Positions 25,119 through 35,760 are shown, numbered from the stretch's first letter. The stretch: 64,000 nucleotides of DNA from Hyphococcus luteus (GCF_002943565.1 NZ_PJCH01000001.1:434001-498000); one strand, 5' to 3'. Made by a program: numbers and translations. The notes: a model not told the origin generated them from the letters alone.

Positions 25119-26504
25119 ATGTCTCAATATGATTACGACCTCTTCACCATCGGCGCCGGCTCCGGCGGCGTGCGCGCTTCGCGCCTCGCCGCGAGTTACG
25201 GCGCGAAAGTCGGCGTCGCGGAGGAATACCGCGTCGGCGGCACCTGCGTCATCCGCGGCTGCGTGCCGAAAAAATATCTCGTCTATGCGAGCGAGTACGG
25301 CCACGATTTCGAAAACGCCAAGGGCTATGGCTGGTCCGCCGACAATGTCTCCTTCGACTGGCCGACCCTGATCGCCAACAAGGACAACGAGATCGACCGG
25401 TTGAACGGCATCTATATCCGCAATCTGAAAAACGCCGGCGCGGACATCTTTCAGTCCCGCGCGGTCCTGAAAGACGAACACACCATCCACCTTGAGGCCG
25501 AAGGCCGCGACGTCACCGCCGAGCGCATCCTGATCGCCGTCGGCGGCAGCCCTTACGTCGACGAAAACGTGCCGGGCCACGAACTCGGCATCACCTCGAA
25601 CGAGGCGTTTCATCTCGAAGAGCTGCCGAAATCGGTCGTGGTCGCCGGCGGCGGCTATATCGCCATCGAATTCGCCTGCATCTTCAAAGGGCTCGGCGCG
25701 GATGTGACGCTTGTCTATCGCGGCGAAGACATTCTTCGTTACTTCGACGCCGATATCTCGACGCAGGTCCACAAGGAGATGCAGCGCCAGGGCATTCGCG
25801 TCATCACCCAGGCGCTGTTCGACAAGATCGAAAAGCGCGACGGCGACACCAAGCGCGTCCATCTGTCGACCGGCGTTCATATCGATGCGGACTGCGTCTT
25901 CTGGGCGGTGGGCCGGAAGCCGGTGACGGGCGGCCTCGGCCTTGAAAAGGCCGGCGTCGAAACCGACAAGAACGGCGCCATCAAGGTCAACGACCAGTCG
26001 CAATCCTCAACGCCGAACATCTTCGCCGTGGGCGACGTCACCGACCGGGTCAACCTGACGCCGGTGGCGATCCGCGAAGGCGCGGCCTTCGCCGAAACCT
26101 TCTACAACGACAATCCGACGAGCACGGATTACCGCTTCATCCCCAAAGCCGTGTTCTCGCAGCCGCCCGTGGGCTCCGTCGGCTACGCCGAACATGAAGC
26201 GCGCCACGAATTCAAGAATGTGGACATCTACAAGGCCGAGTTCCGGTCCATGAAACATATCCTCACGGAGTCCGGCGAGCGCGTGTTGATGAAGATCATT
26301 GTCGACGCCGACACAGACCGCGTTCTCGGCTGTCACATTGTCGGCGAGGAAGCCGCGGAAATGATCCAGTGCGTCGCCATCGCCGTGAAAGCGGGGCTTA
26401 AAAAGAAAGACTTCGACGACACGGTGGCGCTGCATCCGACCATCGCCGAGGAATTGGTCACCATGCGCACGAAATACGTGCCCACGACCACCGACGCGCC
26501 GTAA
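25119..26504 (+). CDS. gor: Glutathione-disulfide reductase
   Basis: A 461-residue FAD/NADPH flavoenzyme that reduces glutathione disulfide. Seen: FAD-binding GAGSGGVRASR near residue 12, the redox-active disulfide in GGTCVIRGCVPKK near residue 43, NADPH-binding GGGYIAIEFA, the ATG-like segment FAVGDVTD, and the C-terminal HPTIAEE with the catalytic base pair. The arrangement matches the plant/alphaproteobacterial type of GSR. It is the last gene of the glmU cluster. Confidence 0.95.
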   Translation: MSQYDYDLFTIGAGSGGVRASRLAASYGAKVGVAEEYRVGGTCVIRGCVPKKYLVYASEYGHDFENAKGYGWSADNVSFDWPTLIANKDNEIDRLNGIYIRNLKNAGADIFQSRAVLKDEHTIHLEAEGRDVTAERILIAVGGSPYVDENVPGHELGITSNEAFHLEELPKSVVVAGGGYIAIEFACIFKGLGADVTLVYRGEDILRYFDADISTQVHKEMQRQGIRVITQALFDKIEKRDGDTKRVHLSTGVHIDADCVFWAVGRKPVTGGLGLEKAGVETDKNGAIKVNDQSQSSTPNIFAVGDVTDRVNLTPVAIREGAAFAETFYNDNPTSTDYRFIPKAVFSQPPVGSVGYAEHEARHEFKNVDIYKAEFRSMKHILTESGERVLMKIIVDADTDRVLGCHIVGEEAAEMIQCVAIAVKAGLKKKDFDDTVALHPTIAEELVTMRTKYVPTTTDAP

Positions 26505-26822
26505 GAGGCGACGCCGGGCGGGCCGAAGGATAAGGCCAAATCCAGACCCGGGGATAAAATTTAATAAATAAAATTCTATCCCCGCCCTTTGGGGACGGCT
26601 TTATGATGCGCGCCTTGAGAGCCGGGCATTGCATTTCAAAAGAGGCGAACGCCCGTCAAAGGAAGGGACTTTTGCGCCCGCATCTCGCCCATCAGGAGAA
26701 AAAGCCCCGTGGAACAATTTACGCAACTGGCGCCAAATTCGCCTGAACGCCAGCAAAGACGCCAAAAAAAGAAAAAGCGGAATCGGGATTACGCAAAATG
26801 TTTCACGGCGCGCGGCGCGCGG
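26505..26822. other. Intergenic region downstream of gor
   Basis: About 318 bases. An imperfect hairpin at 26550-26583 (GGGGATA against TATCCCC around an AT-rich centre) could end the gor transcript. An open frame beginning with GTG at 26709 has a possible Shine-Dalgarno but runs antisense into the IalB-like gene and is not accepted. Confidence 0.55.
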
Positions 26823-27344
26823 CTACTCGCACTCCTCGGCGGCGCGGTCGAGCGCGGCGGAGACGCCGCGCAGCGAGATGACGTAACTCGTCGCCGTGCC
26901 GCGCTGGGAAACGGCGCTGATCCGCATGTCGGCGCCCTTGCGCATGGCGCGCACCAGCCGCTCTTCCTCAGACGCCGATTCGATGAAAGCCTCGTTTTCC
27001 GAGGTGTACATTTCCCACTTGTCGGAGCCGATCCGGAGCGTCGGCTCCGGCTTGGCGTTCAGCCCGTAGCCCGTCATCAGGCTCGGCTGCTCCTTCGCCG
27101 CCCCGGATTCCCAGGTGGCGATCAGGAAGAAAACATCCCCGTGATTGACCGATTTCGGCGATTTGTCCGTCGCCTCGGTCGCCGCGAAGCAGATTTTATC
27201 CCCATCCACTTCCCGCACGAACACCGACCAGTCCCGGAAGGTCGCCTTCGCCTCGGGCTGCTGCGCGGCGGCGGCGAGCGGAGCGAAAACGGCGGCGAGA
27301 CCGGAAAATATGGCGAGAACAACGGCTAAGGACGGACGAGGCAT
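26823..27344 (-). CDS. IalB family periplasmic protein
   Basis: A 173-residue exported protein of the invasion-associated locus B family. Seen: a signal peptide ending PLAAAAQ near residue 28, the family beginning FRDWSVF near residue 37, a CFAATEA strand with one Cys and a C-terminal Cys (EECE) that may form the family disulfide, and a central VNHGDVFFLIATW. IalB proteins are small periplasmic proteins common in alphaproteobacteria; outside Bartonella they are not tied to invasion. It is divergent from acnA. Confidence 0.85.
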   Translation of the reverse strand: MPRPSLAVVLAIFSGLAAVFAPLAAAAQQPEAKATFRDWSVFVREVDGDKICFAATEATDKSPKSVNHGDVFFLIATWESGAAKEQPSLMTGYGLNAKPEPTLRIGSDKWEMYTSENEAFIESASEEERLVRAMRKGADMRISAVSQRGTATSYVISLRGVSAALDRAAEECE

Positions 27345-27531
27345 GGATGCAAAGCTCCCTCAAAGGCGGACTGGAAAGGGCTCCATAACGGATTTTCACC
27401 GCAGATAACATAGTTCGAAATGTGTCGCGACCATGACGGCCCCTGAACCGCAAAGCCGCATTGCAAGCGCGAAGACGTTGCGCCATAACGGCGCGGAATT
27501 TCACGGCTTTTTTCCCAACCGGAGGAACGAG

Positions 27532-30207
<2,676 letters not shown>

Positions 30208-30248
30208 CAGAAACGGCGGCTCTTTGCGGCCGGCTTTGGCAAGACATG

Positions 30249-30284
30249 AAAAAAGCCCGCCTCGTTAAAGGCGGGCTTTTTTTT
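30249..30284 (+). terminator. Intrinsic terminator of acnA
   Basis: Seen: AAAAAAGCCCGCC paired with GGCGGGCTTTTTT, a short loop and an eight-T run, 41 bases after the acnA stop. Confidence 0.92.
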
Positions 30285-30438
30285 GCACGGCGCGGGCGCT
30301 TGCTTCACGCCGAGCCCTTCGGTGGAAAATAACGCCCCATAGATGACTGTCCTAATTCTCTGTCTTTATTGGCGGGAGACTAGCCACGCTCCATTTATTC
30401 TGGAATAGTTTCCTACAGAAGAGCCAGAAAGGCGGGGG

Positions 30439-31242
30439 ATGGCGCTCGGGGCGGCTTCAAAAACTGCGCAGGCGAGCCTTGCGCTCATGCTGACGGCGTT
30501 TGGCGCAGCCTGCTCCGCGCATGCCTCGCCCTGGGCGCGCGCCGACGGCGAACTCCTGATCATTTCCCACGCCGAGTATTTCTATTCCGACCTCACCTCT
30601 CAGGATCCGCGCGGCGGCCGTTTCGAGAGCTTGGACACCGACACCTATATCGAGTTCGGCGTCACCGACGACGTCACCATCGGCGGCAAGGCGATCTACG
30701 GCACGTCCTGGCTGACCAACAGCGCGGGAACCTTTACCGACACCGGCTTTTCCGAAATCGAAGGCTATGCGCAATATCAATTCGCGCGCACCATCAAACA
30801 CGCCGCCTCACTGCGCCTCTCCGCCGGCAAGCCCGCCGCCTTTCAGGCGAGCGCCCGGCAAGCCATCAATAACGGCGCCGATGTAGAGCTCGCCGCGCTT
30901 TACGGCCGCAACCTGACCTTCGCGCCGTTAAAAACCTTCACGGCTGTCGAAGTCGGCTACCGCAAGCGTTTCGGCGCTGGCGCCGACGTCATCCGCAGTC
31001 AGGTCACGCTCGGCGCCGAACCCAGCCAGCACTGGCTTTTGCTGCTGGAAGGCTTTTCGACGGTTTCCTTGCGCAATGAAAAACCGGGCGGGGCTGACTA
31101 CGACATCGTCAAAATCCAGCCGTCTCTCGTCTATCGCATCAACCGCCGCTGGGCCGTGCAGGCGGGGATGAATGAAGAAGTCACCGGACGCAATCTCGCG
31201 CTCGGGCGAACTTTCTTTATCGGCCTATGGAGCGCATTTTGA
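30439..31242 (+). CDS. Outer-membrane beta-barrel-like protein
   Basis: A 267-residue exported protein. Seen: a signal peptide with a hydrophobic core ALMLTAFGAACSAHAS ending near residue 30, then alternating strands rich in Tyr/Gly/Thr (DTYIEFGVTDDVTIGGKAIYG, ADVELAALYGRN and others) with a terminal aromatic residue in FFIGLWSAF, as in outer-membrane barrels. The substrate is unknown. Its end overlaps the start of the GT2 gene by 16 bases, so the two were probably one operon and the barrel may serve a surface glycan made by that enzyme; this is inference. Confidence 0.7.
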   Translation: MALGAASKTAQASLALMLTAFGAACSAHASPWARADGELLIISHAEYFYSDLTSQDPRGGRFESLDTDTYIEFGVTDDVTIGGKAIYGTSWLTNSAGTFTDTGFSEIEGYAQYQFARTIKHAASLRLSAGKPAAFQASARQAINNGADVELAALYGRNLTFAPLKTFTAVEVGYRKRFGAGADVIRSQVTLGAEPSQHWLLLLEGFSTVSLRNEKPGGADYDIVKIQPSLVYRINRRWAVQAGMNEEVTGRNLALGRTFFIGLWSAF

Positions 31243-32089
31243 GCGAAGCCCTGCGAAAGCCCCGGCACGCTTCATCTGAAGCAAAACGGCGACGTGAAGA
31301 ACTGGATGCCGACCTCGAACCGAACGGGAATGTTTATTCCCTGCGCAACCGTCAAACCGACAAAACAACAACCGTTCAACAACGGCTTCTTGAGCGCTTC
31401 GACGGAGAAATTGCACGCGCGGCGATCGACGGGCTCGCCGCAACCCGGCCGCAGGAATCCGCCAAGCGCCTTCTCACCCCCCAACAGACTGCGCTCTTCG
31501 CCGGTCTCCTTCTGGGCTTCGCCGCCGTCCTCTGGCGTTGGCCGGTCGCATCATTTGTCGGCTTCAATGTCTTCGTCACGATCTATTTCATCAGCGCGAT
31601 TTTCTTCCGCCTCTGGCTCTTATTGATCGGACGCAAGGAGCCGGCGGCTGGGGCGCCGCCGCGGCCCATGACGGACGCCCAATTGCCGGTCATCACCATC
31701 CTCCTCCCGCTCTATCGGGACGCGGCGGCCTTGCCCACGCTGGCGCGCGCCGTCGACCGGCTCGACTATCCCGCGCACAAAAAGGACGTGAAGCTCCTGC
31801 TTGAAGAGGACGATCCGGAAACCATTACAGAAGCGCGCAAGCTCGGTCTCGACAAGCGTTACGAGACCATCGTCATCCCGCCGCAGGAACCGCGCACCAA
31901 ACCCAAGGCCTGCAATTACGGCCTTTATCTCGCCCGCGGCGAGCTTATCGTCATCTATGACGCGGAAGACCTGCCTGACACCGACCAACTCAAAAAAGCG
32001 GCGGCGCGTTTCGCCGAGGGCGACGCCAAGCTCGCCTGCGTTCAGGCGCGGCTCAATTATTACAACCGCGAGGATAACTGGCTGACGCG
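31227..32089 (+). pseudogene. GT2 glycosyltransferase, N-terminal half (disrupted by insertion)
   Basis: The first 287 codons of a membrane GT2 family enzyme. Seen: a charged N-terminus, hydrophobic helices near 90-135, the GT-A start PVITILLPLYRDAAALP, and the DxD-equivalent YDAEDLP. The sequence stops being homologous at NWLTR, exactly at the element boundary; read-through into the element adds a foreign tail to a stop at 32138. The matching C-terminal half is at 35753-36505. Joining the halves across the 8-base duplication gives NWLTRLFTLEYSLWFDWLL, an uninterrupted family sequence. The enzyme is therefore inactivated by the insertion. Confidence 0.92.
32082..32089. repeat. Target-site duplication, left copy
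   Basis: CTGACGCG, identical to 35753-35760. An 8-base duplication is characteristic of the IS1595 family. Confidence 0.92.
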
Positions 32090-32110
32090 CGGTATTATGG
32101 CGCAAACGCC
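32090..32110 (+). repeat. Left terminal inverted repeat of the IS1595-family element
   Basis: 21 bases, matching the inverted right end at 35732-35752 with a single C/T difference at position 12. Confidence 0.92.
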
Positions 32111-32148
32111 ATTAGAAGTGAATCCTTGCACGCCCTAAATTATGGGGC

Positions 32149-32583
32149 ATGCAGACAGACAGTGGAAACCGTTACGCCGTAAAGGCGCTGAAAGACAAAC
32201 GGGCCGCGCTCGCTGGCGAGATTATCCAGCTCAAGAAAAAGCTGGACTGGGCCGAGAGTCAGTTACGCCACGTTGACGCAACATTATCGCTCTTCGACCC
32301 GAAGATTGACCCCGGGGCCATCCCCGCAGCGCGACCACAGAAGCACGTAAAGCTGTTCAAGCAGGGCGAGCTTAACCGGCTCATCTTTGACGCCCTCAGA
32401 GTCTCAGGCGAGCCCACGCGCACCTTTGACGTGATTACGTCCGTTATTCTGGCGCTGGGGCATGAAGAGTCGGCGCGGCCCGCGCTGGGGCCTCGCGTTC
32501 GTTCCAATCTGCAATATCTCATGCGGCGGGGCGAAGTCGCAAAGATTGGCGGCGGCAGGGATGCTAGGTGGACGTTGTTATGA
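32149..32583 (+). CDS. Cargo protein: coiled coil plus winged-helix-like domain
   Basis: A 144-residue protein. Seen: an N-terminal coiled coil (LKDKRAALAGEIIQLKKKL and onward to about residue 48), a linker, then a helix-rich domain from about residue 70 with FKQGELNRLIFDALRVSGE and a closing RSNLQYLMRRGEVAKIGG that reads like a winged-helix wing. From memory, similar short proteins are common on alphaproteobacterial mobile elements without assigned role. It begins 39 bases inside the left end. Its stop overlaps the end of the opposing 84-residue gene by 6 bases. Confidence 0.7.
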   Translation: MQTDSGNRYAVKALKDKRAALAGEIIQLKKKLDWAESQLRHVDATLSLFDPKIDPGAIPAARPQKHVKLFKQGELNRLIFDALRVSGEPTRTFDVITSVILALGHEESARPALGPRVRSNLQYLMRRGEVAKIGGGRDARWTLL

Positions 32584-32832
32584 GTCCTTAGAGGCTAAGC
32601 GCTCCACTTCGGCGTCATTGGCCGCAATAATTGCGTTATGAATGTATTTTTCGAGTGTGACCCCCAAGTGAATTTCAAAGCTATTGGCCGCCATCCCCTC
32701 CTTTTCCGCCCTAAGCTTGCAGCGTGTCGCGTACTCCCGCGCAAGCTGCATGTCGCCCTCAGGCGGGTAACCTTCCGCATTGACGTAATCTGCAATAAAG
32801 GCGTCCGCAAAGTCTTTGTATTTATTAGACAT
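32578..32832 (-). CDS. Cargo protein, 84 residues, unknown
   Basis: Seen: a near-perfect Shine-Dalgarno AAAGGAGG ahead of the ATG at 32832, which strongly supports translation. The protein is soluble and helical with DAFIADYVNAEGYPP and CKLRAEKEGMAANSFEIHLGV. No family is recognised. It is convergent with the coiled-coil cargo gene. Confidence 0.65.
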   Translation of the reverse strand: MSNKYKDFADAFIADYVNAEGYPPEGDMQLAREYATRCKLRAEKEGMAANSFEIHLGVTLEKYIHNAIIAANDAEVERLASKDS

Positions 32833-32882
32833 TTTTAGGCCTCCTTTATCGAGAAGTCTATCGAGCCAAGAAAAACAAACAG

Positions 32883-33140
32883 TTAATCTTTGTCTTCTTC
32901 TGTCTCATCGCTAGCAATCTGAAGGGTGCGCTCTTCGAAACGCGAAAGCTGCATTTCAACGACTCGCGCCATGAGAAGCTGGCGAGCGACCATATTTGCA
33001 CTCCTGCCCCACCCATATTTATTCCCGATGACACGAAGGTAATTCGCAATTTCCGGCGGTACCTTGAAAGCTATTTCAATATCAGAGTCCGGGCTCTTTG
33101 GGCGCCCAACCGGATTCTTAGCCTTTGTTTTTCCTGCCAA
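32883..33140 (-). CDS. Cargo protein, possible ribbon-helix-helix-like, 85 residues
   Basis: Seen: a basic start KTKAKNPVGRPKSPD, then IEIAFKVPPEIANYLRVIG followed by a helix with WGRSANMVARQLLMARVVEMQ, which has the strand-helix-helix order of small DNA-binding proteins. The start is a TTG at 33140 with only a weak ribosome-binding site, so the exact N-terminus is uncertain. It sits between the 84-residue gene and the tRNA. Function inferred only from shape. Confidence 0.5.
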   Translation of the reverse strand: MAGKTKAKNPVGRPKSPDSDIEIAFKVPPEIANYLRVIGNKYGWGRSANMVARQLLMARVVEMQLSRFEERTLQIASDETEEDKD

Positions 33141-33227
33141 AAATAATTTCCAGAATAAAAACCCCCTTTTTTATTCCATAAATTCGTTGCTAAGGGGAGT
33201 CGAATAAGCATATCTGGTGATGTAATG

Positions 33228-33260
33228 AAAAAGGGGGCGCCCTCCCAAAAGGACGCCCCC
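33228..33260 (-). terminator. Intrinsic terminator directly after the cargo tRNA
   Basis: On the minus strand: GGGGGCG pairs with CGCCCCC around a shorter inner AGG/CCT pairing and is followed by five T. It begins five bases after the tRNA discriminator base, as expected for a stand-alone tRNA transcript. Confidence 0.75.
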
Positions 33261-33264
33261 AACG

Positions 33265-33337
33265 AGACCGGGGCCGGAATCGAACCGGCGTACTCAGACT
33301 TAGCAGGCCTGCGCCTAACCATTCGAGCCACCCGGCC
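33265..33337 (-). tRNA. Atypical tRNA with GCU anticodon and short variable loop (transposon cargo)
   Basis: Seen on the minus strand: acceptor GGCCGGG pairs with CCCGGTC (one G-U at 2-71), D-arm with GGTTA, anticodon stem CAGGC/GTCTG around CTGCTAA (anticodon GCT), a 5-base variable loop AGTAC, T-arm GCCGG-TTCGATT-CCGGC, discriminator T, no encoded CCA. GCT would read serine AGC/AGU codons, but bacterial tRNA-Ser has a long variable arm, which is absent. U73 with a GGC acceptor start and GTAC/GCCGG T-arm resembles alphaproteobacterial tRNA-Cys from memory. The D-loop carries one extra base. It could be a decayed or recoded tRNA. Confidence 0.75.
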
Positions 33338-33347
33338 CTAACGCAAC

Positions 33348-33377
33348 AAACGGCTGCTCAATTGAGCAGCCGTTTTT
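33348..33377 (+). terminator. Palindrome between transposase gene and cargo tRNA
   Basis: Seen: a perfect palindromic stem AAACGGCTGCTCAA/TTGAGCAGCCGTTT followed by T-rich sequence on the plus strand. On the minus strand it would separate the transposase transcript from the tRNA; its T-run there is poorer. Confidence 0.6.
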
Positions 33378-33406
33378 GTTGGTTGTGTTCGCCCCAAAAA
33401 TCAACC

Positions 33407-34384
33407 TTATGCTGAACGCTGCCAGTAGCCGGTGAAGTCAACGCTCTGCTTCGCGGCAAGTGCATTCCCGGCCACCCGGTTCACCTGCCAGCCGTTTGAC
33501 CGGCGGCGGTGATCTTCGCGCCAAGAGGCTTCCTGCGCATAGCGGAGAAGGTAGGGGCCGCTAATCCAGTGATGGTGGCCTTGCTCCGCGCGACGCAGGC
33601 GGGAGAAGAAGGACTCCGCTTGATTGGTGCAGGCGCCGTCAAGGCTGTAGGCGATCTCGTGGTTGATGCGCAGCACTTCAAACTTGCCATGAAGGCTGTT
33701 CCATGACGGCGCTTCGTCAGCGTGAATTACCGTAGCCGGATCAACGCGGCGCTTGATCCAGTGTGTTGCTTCCGCTTCCGTTTTGAACACTTGCGGCGTG
33801 GTTTTGCCCTCGCGCTCGCGGACAACGACAACGCAGCGGCGCTTGCCGGATTGATTGACTTTGAAGCGGCGATCCTTGCGGTTTTCGCGAAGGTTCGCAG
33901 GCTTCACATAACCGCCAAAGTAGGCGCCATCAATCTCAGCCTGTACGCCTTCGCCGCCCATCTCGCGGCCCTTGTGTTCCTGCGCCATGGCTTCGCGAAG
34001 CTTGTGGCAAAGGACGAAAGCGGTCTTGTAGGAAAGGCCAAGCTCGCGCGACATGGCCAGCATGCTCTTGCCCTTCACTTCGTTGCAGAACAGCAGGATC
34101 GCCAGCAGGTAGGTGCGCAGCGGCATTTTGTGCGAGGCGAACAGCGTTCCGCTCGTGATCGAAAAATCTTTCCCGCAGTCTTTGCAGCGGTAGCGCGGGG
34201 CGCCGGACGGGCGGCGGCAGTCATAAACCGTCAGGGAGCCGCAGTGAGCGCAAACGGCCTCGCCTTGTGTCTCGGGCCAGCGAAGCTGGGCGAACAGCGT
34301 CTCAACGTCCGCATCGGCCATTTTGACCACATCCAAGAGGCTCAGCGTTTTCGCCGCTTTCGAGAGAAGAAAATGCTGGGCCAT
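33407..34384 (-). CDS. IS1595-family transposase
   Basis: A 325-residue DDE transposase. Seen: N-terminal zinc ribbon with CAHCG and CKDCG near residues 45-72, a helix-turn-helix region with MSRELGLSYKTAFVLCHKLREAM, and the ISXO2-type catalytic core: first Asp in EIDGAYFGG, second in IHADEAPSW, the conserved Asn/His region, and the Glu in NQAESFFSRLRRAEQGHHHW. This order is diagnostic of IS1595. The reading frame is intact, so the element may be active. It is divergent from the DUF6471 cargo gene. Confidence 0.95.
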   Translation of the reverse strand: MAQHFLLSKAAKTLSLLDVVKMADADVETLFAQLRWPETQGEAVCAHCGSLTVYDCRRPSGAPRYRCKDCGKDFSITSGTLFASHKMPLRTYLLAILLFCNEVKGKSMLAMSRELGLSYKTAFVLCHKLREAMAQEHKGREMGGEGVQAEIDGAYFGGYVKPANLRENRKDRRFKVNQSGKRRCVVVVREREGKTTPQVFKTEAEATHWIKRRVDPATVIHADEAPSWNSLHGKFEVLRINHEIAYSLDGACTNQAESFFSRLRRAEQGHHHWISGPYLLRYAQEASWREDHRRRSNGWQVNRVAGNALAAKQSVDFTGYWQRSA

Positions 34385-34498
34385 GGTGAAAAATCCTCAA
34401 ATATGATGCCTACGCATCACATTTAGGGGTTGATAATCACCATATCAAGGGTTATTTCCTCATTATCGCAAAAAAATCATCAAATATGAGGAAATTTC
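34385..34498. promoter_or_regulatory. Divergent control region of the transposon
   Basis: AT-rich spacer between the transposase and DUF6471 genes. Seen: direct repeats TCAAATATGA at 34397-34406 and 34480-34489, a GATGC/GCATC dyad near 34405-34417, and a perfect 10-base inverted repeat ATTTCCTCAT (34454-34463) / ATGAGGAAAT (34486-34495), the right arm of which contains the GAGGA ribosome-binding site of the DUF6471 gene. Repression of both genes by the DUF6471 protein is an inference. Confidence 0.5.
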
Positions 34499-34729
34499 GT
34501 GTCAGATGACCTAGACAAGCAATACCAGGCGAAGGCCAAGGGGCTCCTGAAAGCAGAAATGGCGCGCCGCAACTTGAGTTATGAGGGCCTGTCAGAGAAG
34601 CTGAAAAGCATCGGGATAGAAGAGAGCCCCAAGAACCTTTCAAACAAGATCGGAAGGGGCTCCTTTACGGCGGGGTTCTTTCTCCAATGCTTAGAGGCCA
34701 TTGGCTGTACGTCATTGCGGTTGGACTAG
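34499..34729 (+). CDS. DUF6471 family protein (HTH-like cargo)
   Basis: A 76-residue soluble protein of the DUF6471 family. Seen: KGLLKAEMARRNLSYEGLSEKL, then a glycine/proline turn and NLSNKIGRGSFTAGFFLQCLEAIG, the pattern of a helix-turn-helix-like domain. The start is GTG at 34499 with GAGGA six bases upstream. Position next to a divergent transposase gene suggests a regulator. The 3' end overlaps the next cargo gene by 43 bases. Confidence 0.8.
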   Translation: MSDDLDKQYQAKAKGLLKAEMARRNLSYEGLSEKLKSIGIEESPKNLSNKIGRGSFTAGFFLQCLEAIGCTSLRLD

Positions 34730-35652
34730 GCGCGCTTTGCCTTTCTCCGGCGAGCGCCGGGGAGCGCGTAACCTATAATGAGGCGGTTTTAGATTGCACG
34801 GCTGACGGGTGCTTTCTCATTAAGGCCGCCCCGCCCTCAGAAATAACGATCTATAATTATGTAGAGGGAGCCGAAGGTCATAATGGCCCCGACGCAAATC
34901 AGTCCGACAGCGGCATAGCGCAGCACACGCTTCCGGCTGTCCAAGAGGGAGCCACTTCCATAGGCTGCAATGATAAAGCCTGCAGCGTAAATGAAAAAAG
35001 GCCATGGTGGCGTGAGCCGCTCGCACTCTCTGCGGTCTTTAGCACCCTTTTCAGTTTCGTCCTGATGATCGCTACCGTTCGTTTGTATAGCGTTTCCGCT
35101 AGACAAGCGAGCGCCTCTGAAACCGCTACACTCATAACGAAACAAATGGCGCGGGCTGCGCTTGTTTTGTTGAAGGGTGAAATTTGTGTGCGACGCGCAA
35201 ATGGGAGTTATTGGCCTGCCATTAAGCTTACGATCCGTAACGGGGGTGGCACTATGGCTAGAAAAATCCATACTAGTACATCCGTCGTCCTGTATGGCAC
35301 CGTGGATGGCGTCATGCAGGAAGTCTGGCCTCACAGGGACGACCTTTTCCATGAAACGTATGTCAACGATCTTGCGGCAGGCAGTGAAGACGAATTTGAA
35401 ATTCGCTTGAGCGGGCTCGCGTTTAGCCCTCAGGTTTACAATGAATGGGCGCAAGGAAAGTTTGTAATCACAGTCATGACTTTTGTTGCGTATGCTGACG
35501 CTTTCGGGGATCTTGCCGACCCCGCAGTAGGCTGTTTCAACAGATTCTCCTCCCCAACAGAACCTCTCGAAGAATACTTCGTCGGTGAGCCCGCCGCCCT
35601 CGATGATAAAGCCCAAGAGCACTTGGAAAAACTGCGCCGCCAAAATCGGTAA
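34687..35652 (+). CDS. Cargo membrane protein, unknown function
   Basis: A 321-residue protein. Seen: an N-terminal hydrophobic signal-like segment ending LSPASAGE near residue 25, a periplasmic loop of about 90 residues with paired cysteines, a membrane helix with LALSAVFSTLFSFVLMIATV near residue 115-133, and a C-terminal soluble beta-rich domain (WPAIKLTIRNGGGTMARKI and onward). No family is recognised. A 274-codon open frame lies on the other strand (34837-35661), and its end also has two hydrophobic stretches, so strand assignment is not fully certain; plus is preferred because of the overlap with the DUF6471 gene. Confidence 0.6.
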   Translation: MLRGHWLYVIAVGLGALCLSPASAGERVTYNEAVLDCTADGCFLIKAAPPSEITIYNYVEGAEGHNGPDANQSDSGIAQHTLPAVQEGATSIGCNDKACSVNEKRPWWREPLALSAVFSTLFSFVLMIATVRLYSVSARQASASETATLITKQMARAALVLLKGEICVRRANGSYWPAIKLTIRNGGGTMARKIHTSTSVVLYGTVDGVMQEVWPHRDDLFHETYVNDLAAGSEDEFEIRLSGLAFSPQVYNEWAQGKFVITVMTFVAYADAFGDLADPAVGCFNRFSSPTEPLEEYFVGEPAALDDKAQEHLEKLRRQNR

Positions 35653-35731
35653 AATATTCACCTAACCGGCCTCCCGGCTAGATGTTTGTTTTCGCGGCTG
35701 TTTTTAAACCACGGGCGCCGCGAAAGCCCGT

Positions 35732-35752
35732 GGCGTTTGCACCATAATACCG
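35732..35752 (-). repeat. Right terminal inverted repeat of the IS1595-family element
   Basis: 21 bases ending ATAATACCG, inverted relative to 32090-32110 with one difference. Confidence 0.92.
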
Positions 35753-35760
35753 CTGACGCG
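35753..35760. repeat. Target-site duplication, right copy
   Basis: CTGACGCG, the second copy of the duplication at 32082-32089. Confidence 0.92.

Larger units (their letters stand above)
32090..35752. mobile_element. IS1595-family transposable element with cargo genes (3,663 bp)
   Basis: Seen: 21-base terminal inverted repeats with one mismatch (left 32090-32110 begins CGGTATTATGG; right 35732-35752), an 8-base target duplication CTGACGCG on both sides, and an IS1595-type transposase at 33407-34384. The element is far longer than a transposase-only IS; it also holds five protein genes and a tRNA gene. Its GC is lower than the host. It splits a GT2 gene, and precise removal restores a 536-codon frame including stop. 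The ends and duplication are intact and near identical, suggesting recent insertion. Confidence 0.93.

Noticed and set aside
26709..27329. Plus-strand frame with a GTG start and possible ribosome-binding site after gor
   Set aside because: Most of it runs antisense to the IalB-family gene and its C-terminal part has the arginine-rich look of a shadow frame.
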